A stretch of DNA of 64,000 bases, taken from Rhodococcoides kroppenstedtii (GTDB lineage Bacteria; Actinomycetota; Actinomycetes; Mycobacteriales; Mycobacteriaceae). Of this stretch, positions 35,688-50,995 are shown one piece after another; position 1 is the first letter of the stretch; every line of letters begins with the position of its first letter. The translations under genes were made by a program, and so were the position numbers. The notes under the pieces were generated by a model, which worked only from the letters and a program-made list of their open reading frames with translations, had not been told where the DNA came from and did not search any database. The DNA lies in contig NZ_FOJN01000017.1 in the NCBI RefSeq assembly GCF_900111805.1, positions 1 to 64,000 of the forward strand. Direction: 5' to 3'.

Positions 35688-37151
35688 ATGACCTCCCCTC
35701 GCGACACCTCCGACGGATCCGCTCCCCTCGCCCCGATCGGCGTCACCGGCCTCGCCGTCATGGGTTCCAACCTGGCGCGCAACTTCGCCCGGCGCGGTCA
35801 CGTCGTCGCCGTGCACAACCGCAGCAGCGCCAAGACGACCGCGCTGATCGAGAACCACGGGTCCGAGGGCACCTTCGTCCCGTCGGAATCCATCGAGGAC
35901 TTCGTCGCGAGTCTCGAGAAGCCGCGCCGCGTGGTGATCATGGTCAAGGCCGGCGATCCCACCGATGCGGTGATCGAGGAGCTCGCGGCCGTGATGGACG
36001 AGGGCGACATCATCATCGACGGCGGCAACGCGCTCTACACGGACACGATCCGCCGTGAGGCGGACCTGAAGGAACGCGGTCTGCTCTTCGTCGGCGCCGG
36101 CATCTCCGGCGGCGAGGAAGGCGCCCTGAACGGGCCGTCGATCATGCCCGGCGGACCGGCGAAGTCCTACGAGTCCGTCGGACCTCTGCTCGAGTCCATC
36201 GCCGCGCAGGTCGACGGCACGCCGTGCTGCACCCACATCGGACCGGACGGCTCCGGTCATTTCGTGAAAATGGTGCACAACGGCATCGAGTACGCCGACA
36301 TGCAGCTCATCGGCGAGGCCTACCACCTGCTGCGCGACGCGCTCGGCAAGGATCCCGACGCGATCGCGGACGTCTTCCGCACCTGGAACGACGGCGACCT
36401 CGAGAGCTACCTCGTCGAGATCACCGCGGAAGTGCTTTCGCACAAGGACGCCAAGACCGGCGCGCCGCTGGTGGACGTCATCGTCGACGCGGCGGAACAG
36501 AAGGGCACCGGTCGCTGGACCGTGAAGTCCGCCCTCGATCTCGGTGTGCCCGTCACCGGCATCGCCGAGGCGGTGTTCGCTCGGGCGCTGTCCGGTGCCC
36601 GCGATCAGCGCGCCGCCGCGCGGGAGCTCGCCTCGGGCACGCTGGCCGACGGGCCGCAGGACGTCGACGCGTTCGTCGAGGACATCCGCTCCGCGCTCTA
36701 CGCCTCGAAGGTCATCGCCTACGCCCAGGGCTTCGACCAGATCGCGGCCGGCAGCGCCGAGTACGACTGGAACCTGCACCCCGGCGACCTGGCCACCATC
36801 TGGCGCGGCGGCTGCATCATCCGCGCCCGGTTCCTGAACCGCATCAAGGACGCGTACGACGAGAACCCCGAACTGCCGAGCCTCGTCCTGGCGCCCTACT
36901 TCCGCGAGGCCGTCGAGAACGCCGTCGACAGCTGGCGGCGGGTGGTGTCCACCGCGACGATGCTCGGCATTCCGGTGCCGGGCTTCGCCTCCGCCCTGTC
37001 GTACTACGACGGCCTGCGCGCCGAGCGTCTCCCCGCCGCCCTGACGCAGGGGCTGCGCGACTTCTTCGGTGCGCACACCTACGAACGGGTCGACGCCGAG
37101 GGCAAGTTCCACACCCTGTGGAGCGAGGATCGGTCCGAAGTCCAGGCGTGA
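35688..37151 (+). CDS. gnd: 6-phosphogluconate dehydrogenase, decarboxylating
   Basis: A 487-residue enzyme of the oxidative pentose phosphate pathway, converting 6-phosphogluconate to ribulose 5-phosphate with NADP reduction. The N-terminal Rossmann motif GLAVMGSNLARN is near 20-31, the DGGNALY and ISGGEEGA motifs follow, and the active-site region is GSGHFVKMVHNGIEY. The C-terminal all-helical domain is complete. It matches the longer GndA-type of M. tuberculosis Gnd1 (Rv1844c). It heads an operon with a transporter (4-base gap) and guaB1. Confidence 0.96.
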   Translation: MTSPRDTSDGSAPLAPIGVTGLAVMGSNLARNFARRGHVVAVHNRSSAKTTALIENHGSEGTFVPSESIEDFVASLEKPRRVVIMVKAGDPTDAVIEELAAVMDEGDIIIDGGNALYTDTIRREADLKERGLLFVGAGISGGEEGALNGPSIMPGGPAKSYESVGPLLESIAAQVDGTPCCTHIGPDGSGHFVKMVHNGIEYADMQLIGEAYHLLRDALGKDPDAIADVFRTWNDGDLESYLVEITAEVLSHKDAKTGAPLVDVIVDAAEQKGTGRWTVKSALDLGVPVTGIAEAVFARALSGARDQRAAARELASGTLADGPQDVDAFVEDIRSALYASKVIAYAQGFDQIAAGSAEYDWNLHPGDLATIWRGGCIIRARFLNRIKDAYDENPELPSLVLAPYFREAVENAVDSWRRVVSTATMLGIPVPGFASALSYYDGLRAERLPAALTQGLRDFFGAHTYERVDAEGKFHTLWSEDRSEVQA

Positions 37152-37155
37152 GGCC

Positions 37156-38058
37156 GTGACCTCGTCGGCGTCGTCCTCCCTCGCGATCGTCCTCGCGCTG
37201 GTCGCCGCCGCCCTCTTCGCCTGTGCGGCCGTGGCCCAGCAGTCCGCCGCCGCGGCCGTCCCGGACGGCGCGCTCGTCCGCGGCGTCCTGCGCAGCGGGC
37301 GGTGGTGGGCCGGGGTCGGGGGCGACCTGGGTGGCTATCTCGTCCAGGTCGCCGCGCTGGCGGTCGGATCGGTGGCGGTGGTCCAGCCGGTGCTGGTCAG
37401 CATGCTGCTGTTCGCGCTTCCGCTGTCGGCGCGGTTCTCCGGGCTGCGCATGCGTCCGTCGACGTGGGTCGCCGCGGTCGGTCTGACCGCCGCCCTGGTG
37501 ATCTTCGTCGCGGTCGGCGAGCCGACCGAGGGCGACGCCGACGCGCCGTGGTCGGCGTGGGCGGCTCCGTTGGCGGTGGTGGTCGGGATCGCCCTCGTCG
37601 CAGCCGCCGTCGGTGTCTCCGCCCGCCGTCGGGCGTCGCGGGCCGCGCTGTCCTTCGGCATCGCCGGCGGGTTGCTGTTCGGCGTCGCCGTTGCGTTCAC
37701 CAAGTACGTCACCGATCTCGTCGAACGGGGACTCCTCGTCGCGGCGACCTCCTGGCAGACCTACGCGCTGGTCGCCGCCGGTGTCGCCGGGTTCTATCTC
37801 CAGCAGCGCGCCTTCCAGGCCGGCCCGCTCGCCGCGTCGTTGCCGGCCGTCACGATCGGCGAGCCGCTCGCCGCGGTGGCACTGGGCGTCGTCGTGCTGC
37901 AGGAACGGATCGACGTCGGCGGCGTCCGCGGTCCGGTAGTGATCGCGGCCCTGGCCGTCATGATCGTCACGACGATCGCGCTCAGCCGCGTCCAGGCCAC
38001 CGCGGGGGAACCGCAGACCGCTCGGTCCCCGGACGGTGTCCCACCCGCAGTAGGATGA
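37156..38058 (+). CDS. DMT/EamA-like multi-spanning transporter
   Basis: A 300-residue membrane protein with about nine to ten hydrophobic helices (LAIVLALVAAALFACAAVAQ, VVQPVLVSMLLFALPLSA, ASLPAVTIGEPLAAVALGVV). The late EPLAAVALGVVVLQERI segment resembles the second EamA repeat of drug/metabolite transporters. The substrate is unknown; its place between gnd and guaB1 suggests a link to sugar-phosphate or purine metabolism but this is weak. GTG 37156 lies four bases after the gnd stop. Confidence 0.8.
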   Translation: MTSSASSSLAIVLALVAAALFACAAVAQQSAAAAVPDGALVRGVLRSGRWWAGVGGDLGGYLVQVAALAVGSVAVVQPVLVSMLLFALPLSARFSGLRMRPSTWVAAVGLTAALVIFVAVGEPTEGDADAPWSAWAAPLAVVVGIALVAAAVGVSARRRASRAALSFGIAGGLLFGVAVAFTKYVTDLVERGLLVAATSWQTYALVAAGVAGFYLQQRAFQAGPLAASLPAVTIGEPLAAVALGVVVLQERIDVGGVRGPVVIAALAVMIVTTIALSRVQATAGEPQTARSPDGVPPAVG

Positions 38059-39501
<1,443 letters not shown>

Positions 39502-39589
39502 TCGCGGCGGACTCCGCGGTTGACCGACGCCGCGGCCGGGTATCGCACCTCGCACGACCCGTTCGACCAGTAAGGACACCGGTGCCGTC

Positions 39590-40978
39590 GTGACCGTGCT
39601 CGTCCCCGTGCTCAGCCTCGTCGGTTTCGTCGCACTCACGGCCGGTACCGCCCTCTTCGTGGCGGCGGAGTTCTCGCTGACCGCGCTCGAACGCAGCACC
39701 GTCGAGGCGGCCGCCCGCGACGGCGACGCGCGGTCCCGCCAGGTGCTGCGCGCCCACAAGACGCTGTCCTTCCAGCTCTCGGGAGCACAGCTCGGGATCA
39801 CCATCACCACGCTGATCACCGGTTACATCGCGGAGCCGGTTCTCGCGAGGTTCATTTCGCCGGTGGCGCTCGCGCTCGGCGCCTCGGACGGGGTCGCGAC
39901 CGCGGCGTCGCTGGTCCTCGCGCTGATCATCGCGACGTCACTGTCGATGGTGTTCGGCGAGTTGGTGCCGAAGAACCTCGCCATCGCGAACCCGATCGGT
40001 GTGGCCCGCGTCGCGGCGGGCCCGCAGGCGGCGTTCTCCTTCGTGTTCCGGTGGGCCATCGACGGCCTCAACGGGTCCGCCAACTGGATGGTGCGTCGGC
40101 TCGGGATCGAACCGGCCGAGGAACTTCGCTCGGCTCGCTCTCCCCAGGAACTCGGCTCCCTCGTCCGGACGTCGGCCGAGCACGGGTCGCTCGACGCGCG
40201 CACCGCCCGGCTGGTGGATCGGTCACTGCAGTTCGGCGACCGCAGCGCCGACGAGTTGATGACACCCCGCGTGAAGATCGAGACCCTGTCCGCGCAGGAC
40301 ACGGTGGCCGATCTGATCGACACCGCGGCCCGCACGGGCTTCTCTCGATTCCCGGTGGTCGTCGCCGGCGACCTCGACGACACCCTCGGCGTGGTGCACA
40401 TCAAGCACGCGTTCACCGTGCCCGCCGTCGAGCGCGCGACCACACCCGTTCGGACCCTGGCCGCCCGGGTCCCGACGGTGCCCGCGAGTCTCGACGGCGA
40501 CACGGTGATGGACCGCGTGCGCGCCGACGGGATGCAGGTCGCGCTCGTCGTCGACGAGTACGGCGGCACCGCCGGCATCGTCACCATGGAGGACCTCATC
40601 GAGGAGATCGTCGGCGACGTGCGCGACGAGCACGACACCCCGGACGTCGACGTACAGAGAGTCGGCGACGGCTGGTTGTGCTCGGGCCTGCTGCGCATCG
40701 ACGAGGTGATCGAACACACCGGGTACGCCGCGCCGAGCGGTGACTACGAGACGCTCGGTGGGCTGGTGCTGACCCGGTTCGCTCGCATTCCGGAGGCCGG
40801 CGATCGCGTGGTACTGCCCACGGCCGTCGGCGAGTCCGAGGACGACGCGCACGGCGGATGGATCGCACGGGTGGAGTCGATGGACGGACGACGGATCGAC
40901 CGGATTCTCGTGCGGCCCGCCGGTCCCGAGGAGATGGGTCGGCTGCGCGGCACCGGGGTGGAGGACGACCGTGGGTGA
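39590..40978 (+). CDS. CNNM/CBS-domain membrane protein (HlyC/CorC family, Rv1842c-like)
   Basis: A 462-residue protein. Residues 1-~200 are the DUF21/CNNM membrane domain ([52 protein letters not shown]). Then come a CBS pair (MTPRVKIETLSAQDTV, VVDEYGGTAGIVTMEDLIEEIVG) and a CorC_HlyC domain at the end. CNNM proteins are linked to Mg2+/Co2+ efflux or tolerance; in mycobacteria they also affect membrane-protein display. GTG 39590 is used. It overlaps the second CNNM gene by eight bases. Confidence 0.92.
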   Translation: MTVLVPVLSLVGFVALTAGTALFVAAEFSLTALERSTVEAAARDGDARSRQVLRAHKTLSFQLSGAQLGITITTLITGYIAEPVLARFISPVALALGASDGVATAASLVLALIIATSLSMVFGELVPKNLAIANPIGVARVAAGPQAAFSFVFRWAIDGLNGSANWMVRRLGIEPAEELRSARSPQELGSLVRTSAEHGSLDARTARLVDRSLQFGDRSADELMTPRVKIETLSAQDTVADLIDTAARTGFSRFPVVVAGDLDDTLGVVHIKHAFTVPAVERATTPVRTLAARVPTVPASLDGDTVMDRVRADGMQVALVVDEYGGTAGIVTMEDLIEEIVGDVRDEHDTPDVDVQRVGDGWLCSGLLRIDEVIEHTGYAAPSGDYETLGGLVLTRFARIPEAGDRVVLPTAVGESEDDAHGGWIARVESMDGRRIDRILVRPAGPEEMGRLRGTGVEDDRG

Positions 40979-42062
40979 CGTCGCCGCGGTGGGCCTCGCC
41001 GTGATCCTGTTGCTGCTCAACGCCTTCTTCGTCGGCGCCGAGTTCTCGTTGATCTCCGCTCGGCGGGACCGGTTGGACAGCCTGGTGGCCCAGGGGAAGA
41101 AGCGGGCCGCGGTCGTGATCGAGGCCGGCCAGAACCTGTCGTTGATGCTGGCCGCGGCGCAGCTCGGCATCACCATCTGCTCGATCCTGCTCGGCCGGGT
41201 GGCCGAGCCCGCCGTGGCCCATCTGATCGAGCGACCGTTCGAGTGGGCCGGACTGCCGGAGCAATTGCTGCACCCGGTCGGGTTCACGCTGGCGCTGATG
41301 ATCGTGGTGATCCTGCACATCCTCGTCGGCGAGATGGTGCCGAAGAACATCGCCATCGCCGGCCCGGAATCGACCGCGATGTTGCTGGTGCCGATGCACC
41401 TGCGCTGGCTCGCCGTCGCCAAGCCGTTGATCGCCTTCTACAACCTGTGCGCCAACGCGACACTGCGAGCCCTGCGAGTCGAACCCCGCGACGAACTGGA
41501 ATCGTCCGTGTCCGCCGATCAGCTCTCGGACATGATCGGCGAATCCCGGTCCGAAGGCCTGATCGACGAGGAGGAGCACCGCCGGCTCGCCCGCGCGCTC
41601 GAGACGTCGGGCCGCACGGTGCGCGAGGTTCTCATCCCGCTGGACCGGGCCCGCACGGTGCGCACCGGTCCGGACGGACCCACCCTGGGAGCCATCGAGG
41701 AGGCGGTGCGCGAGACGGGCTTCTCTCGCTACCCCGTGCGCGACGACGCCGACGGGCTCATCGGCTACCTCCACCTCAAGGACGTGCTCGACCTCATGGC
41801 CGACCCGAACGCGGACGCCGACACGGTGATCCCGCGGTCGGACGTGCGCATGCTGCCGGTGGTCGACAGCAGGACGCCGCTGGACGAGGCGCTGGCGCGC
41901 CTGCGCGGTCGCCGGAGCCACCTCGCGGCGGTCGCGGAACCCGGGCAGGGCACCATCGGCATCGTCGCGCTCGAGGACCTGGTCGAGGAATTCGTGGGCA
42001 CGGTGCGCGACGGCACCCACCGCGTGGAGGACGTCGTTCCGGGGCCGGACGAGCAGACGTGA
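40971..42062 (+). CDS. CNNM/CBS-domain membrane protein, shorter paralogue (Rv1841c-like)
   Basis: A 363-residue paralogue of the preceding gene: DUF21 membrane domain ([53 protein letters not shown]) and a CBS pair ([28 protein letters not shown]). It ends soon after the CBS pair and lacks the CorC_HlyC domain. The two proteins probably work as a heterodimer, as CNNM domains are dimeric. GTG 40971 overlaps the upstream gene; the stop overlaps the next start (GTGA). Confidence 0.92.
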   Translation: MGDVAAVGLAVILLLLNAFFVGAEFSLISARRDRLDSLVAQGKKRAAVVIEAGQNLSLMLAAAQLGITICSILLGRVAEPAVAHLIERPFEWAGLPEQLLHPVGFTLALMIVVILHILVGEMVPKNIAIAGPESTAMLLVPMHLRWLAVAKPLIAFYNLCANATLRALRVEPRDELESSVSADQLSDMIGESRSEGLIDEEEHRRLARALETSGRTVREVLIPLDRARTVRTGPDGPTLGAIEEAVRETGFSRYPVRDDADGLIGYLHLKDVLDLMADPNADADTVIPRSDVRMLPVVDSRTPLDEALARLRGRRSHLAAVAEPGQGTIGIVALEDLVEEFVGTVRDGTHRVEDVVPGPDEQT

Positions 42063-42952
42063 TCGTGCTGGATCCCGCCGACCTGGACACGCGACGGGCG
42101 GCACACGAGCAGCGCGTGGACGACGCGATCGGCGACTATCTCGCGCGCCGGGCGAGCGGGGCGACCCATCCGGTCACCGACTTCCTCTTCACCTACTACA
42201 GCCTCAAGCCGGGGCATCTGCGCCGGTGGCATCCCGGCCACGGCACCGCGCTCGTCGGCGACGGCGCGGCGGCCTACCGCGACCGCACCGGCTACACGTC
42301 CGTCGTGGTCGGCGGCGTTCCCGCGGTGGCGGTGTCCGACGAGTTCCTCGTCAAGCGACTCGCGGCGGTCGAGTTCGTGCACACCCTGCTCACCCGTACC
42401 GCGGCGCGACCGGCCCGGCTGGGCTGCTTCGGCCTGCACGAGTGGGCGATGGTCTACCGGGGCGGCGACGACGCCCTGCGCCACGACGTCCCCCTGCGGC
42501 TCGGGCACGCGGGAACCGACCGGGTGGTGGAGGACATGCCGCTGCGGTGCACGCACTACGACGCGTTCCGCTTCTTCACCCCCGACGCCGTCCCCCGCAA
42601 CGACACGGAGCTCTCCCCCGACCACCGTCTGCGGACCGAGCAACCCGGCTGCCTGCACGCGGCCATGGACCTCTACAAGTGGGTGGCCAAGCTGGGACCG
42701 CTGCTCCCGTCCGACCTCCTGCTGGACTGCTTCGACCTGGCACGGACCGCCCGCGAGATCGACATGCGCGCCAGTCCGTACGACCTGCGAGAGTACGGCT
42801 ACGCCCCGATCGCGGTCGAGACGCCGGCCGGGCGGGCGGAGTACGTGCGGGCGCAGCAGGACGTCGCGGAGCGGGCGACCGGACTGCGAGCGCGGGTGAT
42901 CGACGGGTGTCGGACACTCCTGGTGCACTCCGGCGTGAATACCAGTGGGTAA
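42059..42952 (+). CDS. Uncharacterised actinobacterial protein (often labelled 3-methyladenine DNA glycosylase)
   Basis: A 297-residue soluble protein. Conserved-looking segments are [70 protein letters not shown] and [10 protein letters not shown]. Homologues in actinobacteria are annotated as 3-methyladenine DNA glycosylases, but I see no HhH-GPD or AAG motif to back that. Conserved His/Cys/Asp suggest a metal or catalytic site. It is coupled to the CNNM genes by a GTGA overlap, so a role near the membrane proteins is possible. Confidence 0.8.
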   Translation: MIVLDPADLDTRRAAHEQRVDDAIGDYLARRASGATHPVTDFLFTYYSLKPGHLRRWHPGHGTALVGDGAAAYRDRTGYTSVVVGGVPAVAVSDEFLVKRLAAVEFVHTLLTRTAARPARLGCFGLHEWAMVYRGGDDALRHDVPLRLGHAGTDRVVEDMPLRCTHYDAFRFFTPDAVPRNDTELSPDHRLRTEQPGCLHAAMDLYKWVAKLGPLLPSDLLLDCFDLARTAREIDMRASPYDLREYGYAPIAVETPAGRAEYVRAQQDVAERATGLRARVIDGCRTLLVHSGVNTSG

Positions 42953-43011
42953 CATCAGCCGTGGCGCGGCAACGGTGCCGCGGCCGACGAGAGTCGAGTG
43001 AGGGGCTACAG

Positions 43012-45189
43012 ATGACGGAACGCGTCCAGGTCGGAAGTCTGCAGGTTGCCGCTGTTCTGCACGAGTTCGTGCAGTCGAAGGCCCTGCCGGGTACCGGTGT
43101 CGAGGCGGAGGCGTTCTGGTCCGGGGTGGAGTCGCTGCTGACGGACCTCGCCCCGAAGAACCGCGCTCTGCTCGATACCCGTGACGAGATCCAGGGCAAG
43201 CTCGACGCCTGGCATTCCGAGCACCCGGGCGCCGGGTACGACAAGGCCGCGTACAAGGCGTTCCTGCAGGAGATCGGGTACCTCGAGGAGCAGCCTGCCC
43301 CGTTCTCGATCACCACCTCCGGGGTGGACCGGGAGATCACCTCCACCGCGGGTCCGCAGTTGGTGGTGCCGGTGCTCAACGCCCGCTTCGCGATCAACGC
43401 CTCCAACGCTCGCTGGGGCTCGCTCTACGACGCCCTGTACGGCACGGACGCCATCCCCGAGGACGGGGGCGCCGAGAAAGGCACCTCCTACAACCGGGTC
43501 CGCGGCGACAAGGTCATCGCCTACGCCCGCGCGTTCCTCGACGAGGCCGTGCCGCTGGAGTCGGGCTCGCACGTCGACGCCACGTCCTACGTGATCGACG
43601 GCTCCGCCCTCGTGGTCACCCTCGCCTCGGGTGAGACCACCGGCCTGGCCGACCCCGCCCTGCTCGTCGGCTACACCGGCGAGCCGTCGGCGCCCACGGG
43701 CATCCTGTTCCGCCACCACGGCCTGCACCTCGAACTGCAGATCGACGCGGACAGCCCCATCGGCAGCACCGACGCCGCCGGCGTGAAGGACGTGCTGGTC
43801 GAGTCGGCCGTCACCACCATCATGGACCTCGAGGACTCCGTCGCCGCCGTCGACGCCGAGGACAAGGTCCTCGGGTACGGCAACTGGCTGGGCCTGATGC
43901 GCGGCGACCTCGCCGAGGAGGTCACCAAGAACGGCAAGACCTTCACCCGCACCATGAACCCCGACCGCGTCTACACTGCCCTCGACGGCTCCGAGCTGGT
44001 GCTGCACGGCCGGTCGCTGCTGTTCGTGCGCAACGTCGGGCATCTGATGACCACCGACGCGATCCTCGATGCCGACGGCAACGAGGTGCCCGAGGGCATC
44101 CTGGACGCGATCATGACCTCGCTGTGCGGTATGCACAGCCTCACCGGCGACGTGGAGCTGACCAACAGCCGCACCGGCTCGCTCTACATCGTCAAGCCGA
44201 AGATGCACGGTCCCGCCGAGGTCGCGTTCACCGACGAGTTGTTCGCCCGCGTCGAGGACCTGCTGGGTCTGTCCCGCAACACCCTCAAGGTCGGCATCAT
44301 GGACGAGGAGCGGCGCACCACCGTCAACCTCGCCGCCGCCATCGCCGCGGCGAAGGAGCGGGTGGTGTTCATCAACACCGGCTTCCTCGACCGCACCGGC
44401 GACGAGATCCACACCTCCATGGAGGCCGGGCCGGTGGTCCGCAAGGCCGAGATGAAGAAGCAGACGTGGATCGCCGCGTACGAGGACTGGAACGTCGACA
44501 CCGGCCTGGCCGCCGGCCTCGAGGGGAAGGCGCAGATCGGCAAGGGCATGTGGGCCATGCCGGACCTGATGGCCGACATGCTCGAGCAGAAGATCGGCCA
44601 CCCGAAGGCCGGCGCCAACACCGCCTGGGTGCCGTCCCCGACGGCCGCGACCCTGCACGCGCTGCACTACCACAAGGTGGACGTGTTCGCCCGGCAGGAG
44701 GAGATCGCGAAGGCCAAGCGGGCCACCGTCGATCAGATCCTCGAGATCCCGTTGGCCGCGGACACTTCGTGGAGCGCAGAGGACAAGCAGCGCGAGCTCG
44801 ACAACAACTGCCAGTCCATCCTCGGCTACGTCGTGCGCTGGATCGACCACGGCGTCGGCTGCTCGAAGGTGCCCGACATCGACGACGTCGCCCTCATGGA
44901 AGACCGTGCGACGCTGCGCATCTCGAGCCAGCTCCTCGCCAACTGGGTGCGCCACGGCGTCGTGTCCGAGGACGACGTGCTGGCCTCGCTGCACCGCATG
45001 GCACCGGTGGTCGACCGGCAGAACGCCGGCGATCCGACCTATCGGCCGCTCGCCGAGAACCCCGAGACCAACATCGCGTTCAACGCGGCGAAGGACCTCA
45101 TCCTGCTCGGCACGCAGCAGCCCAACGGCTACACCGAGCCGATCCTCCACGCTCGTCGTCGCGAGTACAAGGCCGCCAACGCCCGATGA
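43012..45189 (+). CDS. glcB: Malate synthase G
   Basis: A 725-residue malate synthase G, which condenses glyoxylate with acetyl-CoA in the glyoxylate shunt. Active-site regions are complete: [78 protein letters not shown], and the C-terminal [15 protein letters not shown] with the catalytic Asp of the DIDD segment. Length fits the family. ATG 43012 is used, 59 bases after the previous gene; a small 7-bp hairpin lies between. It corresponds to Rv1837c by order. Confidence 0.97.
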   Translation: MTERVQVGSLQVAAVLHEFVQSKALPGTGVEAEAFWSGVESLLTDLAPKNRALLDTRDEIQGKLDAWHSEHPGAGYDKAAYKAFLQEIGYLEEQPAPFSITTSGVDREITSTAGPQLVVPVLNARFAINASNARWGSLYDALYGTDAIPEDGGAEKGTSYNRVRGDKVIAYARAFLDEAVPLESGSHVDATSYVIDGSALVVTLASGETTGLADPALLVGYTGEPSAPTGILFRHHGLHLELQIDADSPIGSTDAAGVKDVLVESAVTTIMDLEDSVAAVDAEDKVLGYGNWLGLMRGDLAEEVTKNGKTFTRTMNPDRVYTALDGSELVLHGRSLLFVRNVGHLMTTDAILDADGNEVPEGILDAIMTSLCGMHSLTGDVELTNSRTGSLYIVKPKMHGPAEVAFTDELFARVEDLLGLSRNTLKVGIMDEERRTTVNLAAAIAAAKERVVFINTGFLDRTGDEIHTSMEAGPVVRKAEMKKQTWIAAYEDWNVDTGLAAGLEGKAQIGKGMWAMPDLMADMLEQKIGHPKAGANTAWVPSPTAATLHALHYHKVDVFARQEEIAKAKRATVDQILEIPLAADTSWSAEDKQRELDNNCQSILGYVVRWIDHGVGCSKVPDIDDVALMEDRATLRISSQLLANWVRHGVVSEDDVLASLHRMAPVVDRQNAGDPTYRPLAENPETNIAFNAAKDLILLGTQQPNGYTEPILHARRREYKAANAR

Positions 45190-45195
45190 CGTCCT

Positions 45196-46941
45196 GTGGG
45201 TAACCACCGCCGCGGTCACGCGGATCGACGACGCCGCGGGGTCTCCCGCGGCGTCGTCGCGACCGTCGTGGTCCTCGTCCTGCTCGCGGCCGCCGTGGTC
45301 GGCTGGTTCGCGGTTCGCGACCGGTCCGCGGAGGAAGCCCAGCAGGCCGCCCGGGCCTGCGTGGAGGGTGAGGCGACCCTGGCCGTCACCGCCGACCCGG
45401 ACATCGCCGACGTGCTGCGCACGCTCGGCGAGTCCTGGACGGCCGGCGGCCCGGTGGTACGGGATCAGTGCATCACCACCGAGGTGACGGCCACGCCCAC
45501 GGCGGTGGCCGCCGAGGCTCTCGCCGCCCCGATGTACGACCCGTCCGTCGCGGGACCGGAGCCCGCGCTCTGGGTGCCCACCGACACGGCCTCGGCGGCG
45601 GCTGCGGTCGCCGCCCGCGGCACGGACATCACCCCGAGATCGGTGGTCACCTCCCCCGTGGTCCTCGGCGCCGCGCCCACCGCCGCTGACCGCCTCTCGG
45701 CCACCGAGTCGCGGTGGACCGACCTTCCCGCTCTGGTGACGTCGGCCGACCCCGTACGACTCGCCCTGCCCGGCGGCCCGACCACCGCGGCCACGGTGGT
45801 GGCGGTGGCCACCGACCCCGCGACGGAGACACAACCGCTCACCGTCGACCGCGCCACGTCGCCCGCCGCGGTCTCCGCGGTGTCCCGCGTCGCCCTGGCC
45901 GCCGCCGAGGTCCCGGCCGAGATCTCCGACGTCGACACCGCCCTCGACGCGATCGTTCGGGCACCGGATCCGGCCGCGGCGCCGCTCGGTGCCGTCCCCG
46001 TGACCGAGCAGCAGCTGGCCACCCGCGTCCGCGAGGGCCAGCAACTGGCGGCGTTCCGACCGTCCGGGCCCACACCGATGGCGGACCATCCCGGACTGGT
46101 CCTCGCCACAGCCGACCCGACCGCTCGCGCCGCGGCCGCCGAGTTCCTCGAGTACGTCCGGTCGACGCCGGGGCGCGAGGCGTTCCTTGCGGCCGGGTTC
46201 CGTGTTCCCGGAGGATCCGCCGGGGCCACGGACGGATCCGCCGATACCGCCCCGGAGCCGATCGCCGGGTTGGACTTCCCCGCCGTCGACACGGTTGCGC
46301 CGGTTCCGACGCCCGACGCGCGGGCCGCAGTGCTCGGAACTGTCGCGGCGCCGAGTCAGCCGGCCTCGACCACGCTGCTGCTCGACGTGTCCGGGTCGAT
46401 GGAGTCCATCGACGGCGGGAGCACCCGGCTCGACAACGTCCGCGCGGCCCTCGGCCAGGCAACGGGCGCGCTGTCCGGTGACGGCCGCCTCGGCGTGTGG
46501 ATCTACAGCCGCGGGCTGGACGGATCCCGCCCGTACCGCGTCCTGGCTCCCCTCGGCCCGGCGGCGGAGAGCGCACGGACGGGTCTGGACGCCCTGGCGA
46601 GCATCACCCCGCAGACCGCCACCTCGACGTACGCGGCGGTGCTCGCCGCCTACCGCTCCGCCGTCGAGAACTGGACTCCCGACGGCCCCCAGTCCGTCCT
46701 GCTCGTGACCGACGGACCCAACGACGACACGTCGATCTCGTCGTCGTCGTTCCTGCAGTCCCTGGCCGGCGCCGTCGATCCGGCGCGGCCGGTCCGCCTC
46801 GACGTCGTGTCGTTGGCGGACAATTCCGATATCGACACCCTGCGCAGCGCCGCGGGGCAGACAGGTGGAGACGTGATCGTCACAGCATCGTCCGACCCCG
46901 GCCTGGCCGGGACCCTCGAGCGACTGACCTCCGCCCGGTGA
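45196..46941 (+). CDS. Membrane-anchored VWA-domain protein with solute-binding-like domain (Rv1836c-like)
   Basis: A 581-residue protein. A signal anchor (VVATVVVLVLLAAAVVGWFAV) follows a basic start. Residues ~50-350 look like a class-II solute-binding domain (DIADVLRTLGESWT, LWVPTDTASAAAA, EFLEYVRSTPGREAFLAAGF). The last ~190 residues are a von Willebrand A domain with the MIDAS motif DVSGS (397-401) and TDGPNDD. It probably acts outside the membrane in complex assembly; function unproven. It overlaps the phosphoesterase gene by GTGA. Confidence 0.85.
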   Translation: MGNHRRGHADRRRRGVSRGVVATVVVLVLLAAAVVGWFAVRDRSAEEAQQAARACVEGEATLAVTADPDIADVLRTLGESWTAGGPVVRDQCITTEVTATPTAVAAEALAAPMYDPSVAGPEPALWVPTDTASAAAAVAARGTDITPRSVVTSPVVLGAAPTAADRLSATESRWTDLPALVTSADPVRLALPGGPTTAATVVAVATDPATETQPLTVDRATSPAAVSAVSRVALAAAEVPAEISDVDTALDAIVRAPDPAAAPLGAVPVTEQQLATRVREGQQLAAFRPSGPTPMADHPGLVLATADPTARAAAAEFLEYVRSTPGREAFLAAGFRVPGGSAGATDGSADTAPEPIAGLDFPAVDTVAPVPTPDARAAVLGTVAAPSQPASTTLLLDVSGSMESIDGGSTRLDNVRAALGQATGALSGDGRLGVWIYSRGLDGSRPYRVLAPLGPAAESARTGLDALASITPQTATSTYAAVLAAYRSAVENWTPDGPQSVLLVTDGPNDDTSISSSSFLQSLAGAVDPARPVRLDVVSLADNSDIDTLRSAAGQTGGDVIVTASSDPGLAGTLERLTSAR

Positions 46942-48080
46942 TCCGCATGGCGGTCTTCGCCGTCGTCCTCGGGCTCGTGACGTTCTGGCTCCACCGACGC
47001 CTGGTCGTCGCAGGCGGCCTTCGTCGCGGCACGGGGCGTGCGGTCGATGCGGTGCTCGTCCTGTTCTGGGCAGCGGCGGTCGTCGGCATCGGCTCCGGTG
47101 AGGTACTCGACCCCGCGTGGGCCCGGTACATCGCCTACCCGGGCCTGAGTTGGTTGGCCGTGCTGCTCTACCTCGTGCTCGGGTCCCTTCTCGTCGCCCT
47201 GCTCGCAGGGGTGATGCGACTCGGCGCTGCCGTTACCCGTCGGGACGGGTCGGACGCCCGCCGCACCACGGTGCGTCGGGCCAACACCGTGCTCGTGCTG
47301 GGCACGATTGCGGCCGTCGGCTACGGCGTGGTGGACGCGGCCTCGCCCGAGGTCACCCGCACCGAGGTGAGCCTGCCCGGCCTGCCCGCGTCGTTCGACG
47401 TCATGCGGGTGGCCGTGGTGTCCGACCTGCACGTCGGTCCTGCGCGCGGTGAGCGCTTCGTCGACGGCGTGGTCGACGAGATCATGGCGCAGTCACCGGA
47501 CCTGATTCTGGTGGCGGGCGACCTGATCGACGGCACCACAGAGCTGGTCGGACCGTCGCTGAGGCCCCTGAGTCGTCTCGACGCCCCGATGGGGGTTTTC
47601 GTCACCAGCGGCAACCACGAGTTCTACGCCGGAGACGGCGGACGGTGGCTCGACCTGTTCGACTCCCTGGGGCCCACCGTGCTCCGCAACGAGTCGGTTC
47701 GGCTCACCCGCGGCGTCGACACGATCGACCTGGTGGGCATCGAGGATCTCACCGCCCCGGAGCCGTACCAGCCGGACCTGCCCGCAGCGCTGGACGGCAC
47801 CGACCGGAACGACTTCCAATTGCTTGTCGCCCACCAGCCGAAACAGGCGGTCGAAGCGTCGGACCTCGGGGTCGATCTGCAGGTCTCGGGGCACACGCAC
47901 GGCGGACAGATCTGGCCGATTCCCTACCTGGTGCCGCTGCAGCAGCCCACCGTGCAGGGGCTCGACACCATCGGCGACACCACGATCTACACCACTCGCG
48001 GCGCCGGGGCCTGGGGGCCGCCGGTCCGCATCGGCGCGCCGCCGGAGATCACGATGCTCGAACTCCGGACGGCGGCCTGA
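46938..48080 (+). CDS. Membrane metallophosphoesterase
   Basis: A 380-residue protein with about four N-terminal helices (residues ~1-130) and a calcineurin-type phosphoesterase domain. Metal ligands appear in order: SDLHVG (Asp163, His165), GDLIDG, GNHEF, AHQP, and GHTHGGQ. YkuE-type relatives act on outer-leaflet phospholipid-like substrates; exact substrate unknown. GTG 46938 overlaps the VWA gene stop, suggesting linked expression. It converges with gcvP, five bases apart. Confidence 0.9.
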   Translation: MIRMAVFAVVLGLVTFWLHRRLVVAGGLRRGTGRAVDAVLVLFWAAAVVGIGSGEVLDPAWARYIAYPGLSWLAVLLYLVLGSLLVALLAGVMRLGAAVTRRDGSDARRTTVRRANTVLVLGTIAAVGYGVVDAASPEVTRTEVSLPGLPASFDVMRVAVVSDLHVGPARGERFVDGVVDEIMAQSPDLILVAGDLIDGTTELVGPSLRPLSRLDAPMGVFVTSGNHEFYAGDGGRWLDLFDSLGPTVLRNESVRLTRGVDTIDLVGIEDLTAPEPYQPDLPAALDGTDRNDFQLLVAHQPKQAVEASDLGVDLQVSGHTHGGQIWPIPYLVPLQQPTVQGLDTIGDTTIYTTRGAGAWGPPVRIGAPPEITMLELRTAA

Positions 48081-48085
48081 CCCGA

Positions 48086-50938
<2,853 letters not shown>

Positions 50939-50995
50939 GGAATTCTCCCGAGGGGCTCGCGGTGAGGTGCACGTCCTCCGCGCAGGGAAGGACGC

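Noticed and set aside
33885-37112. A 1075-codon open frame on the minus strand across the helicase leader, helicase and gnd genes
   Set aside because: It is antisense to two certain genes, is rich in Gly/Arg/Asp/His with no recognisable domain, and arises from GC-rich third positions.
39502-39589. Promoter TTGACC...TATCGC before the CNNM gene
   Set aside because: The spacer is only about 15 bp and there is no other support.
42059-42952. 3-methyladenine DNA glycosylase
   Set aside because: Used in databases for this family, but I see none of the glycosylase motifs; reported as uncharacterised.
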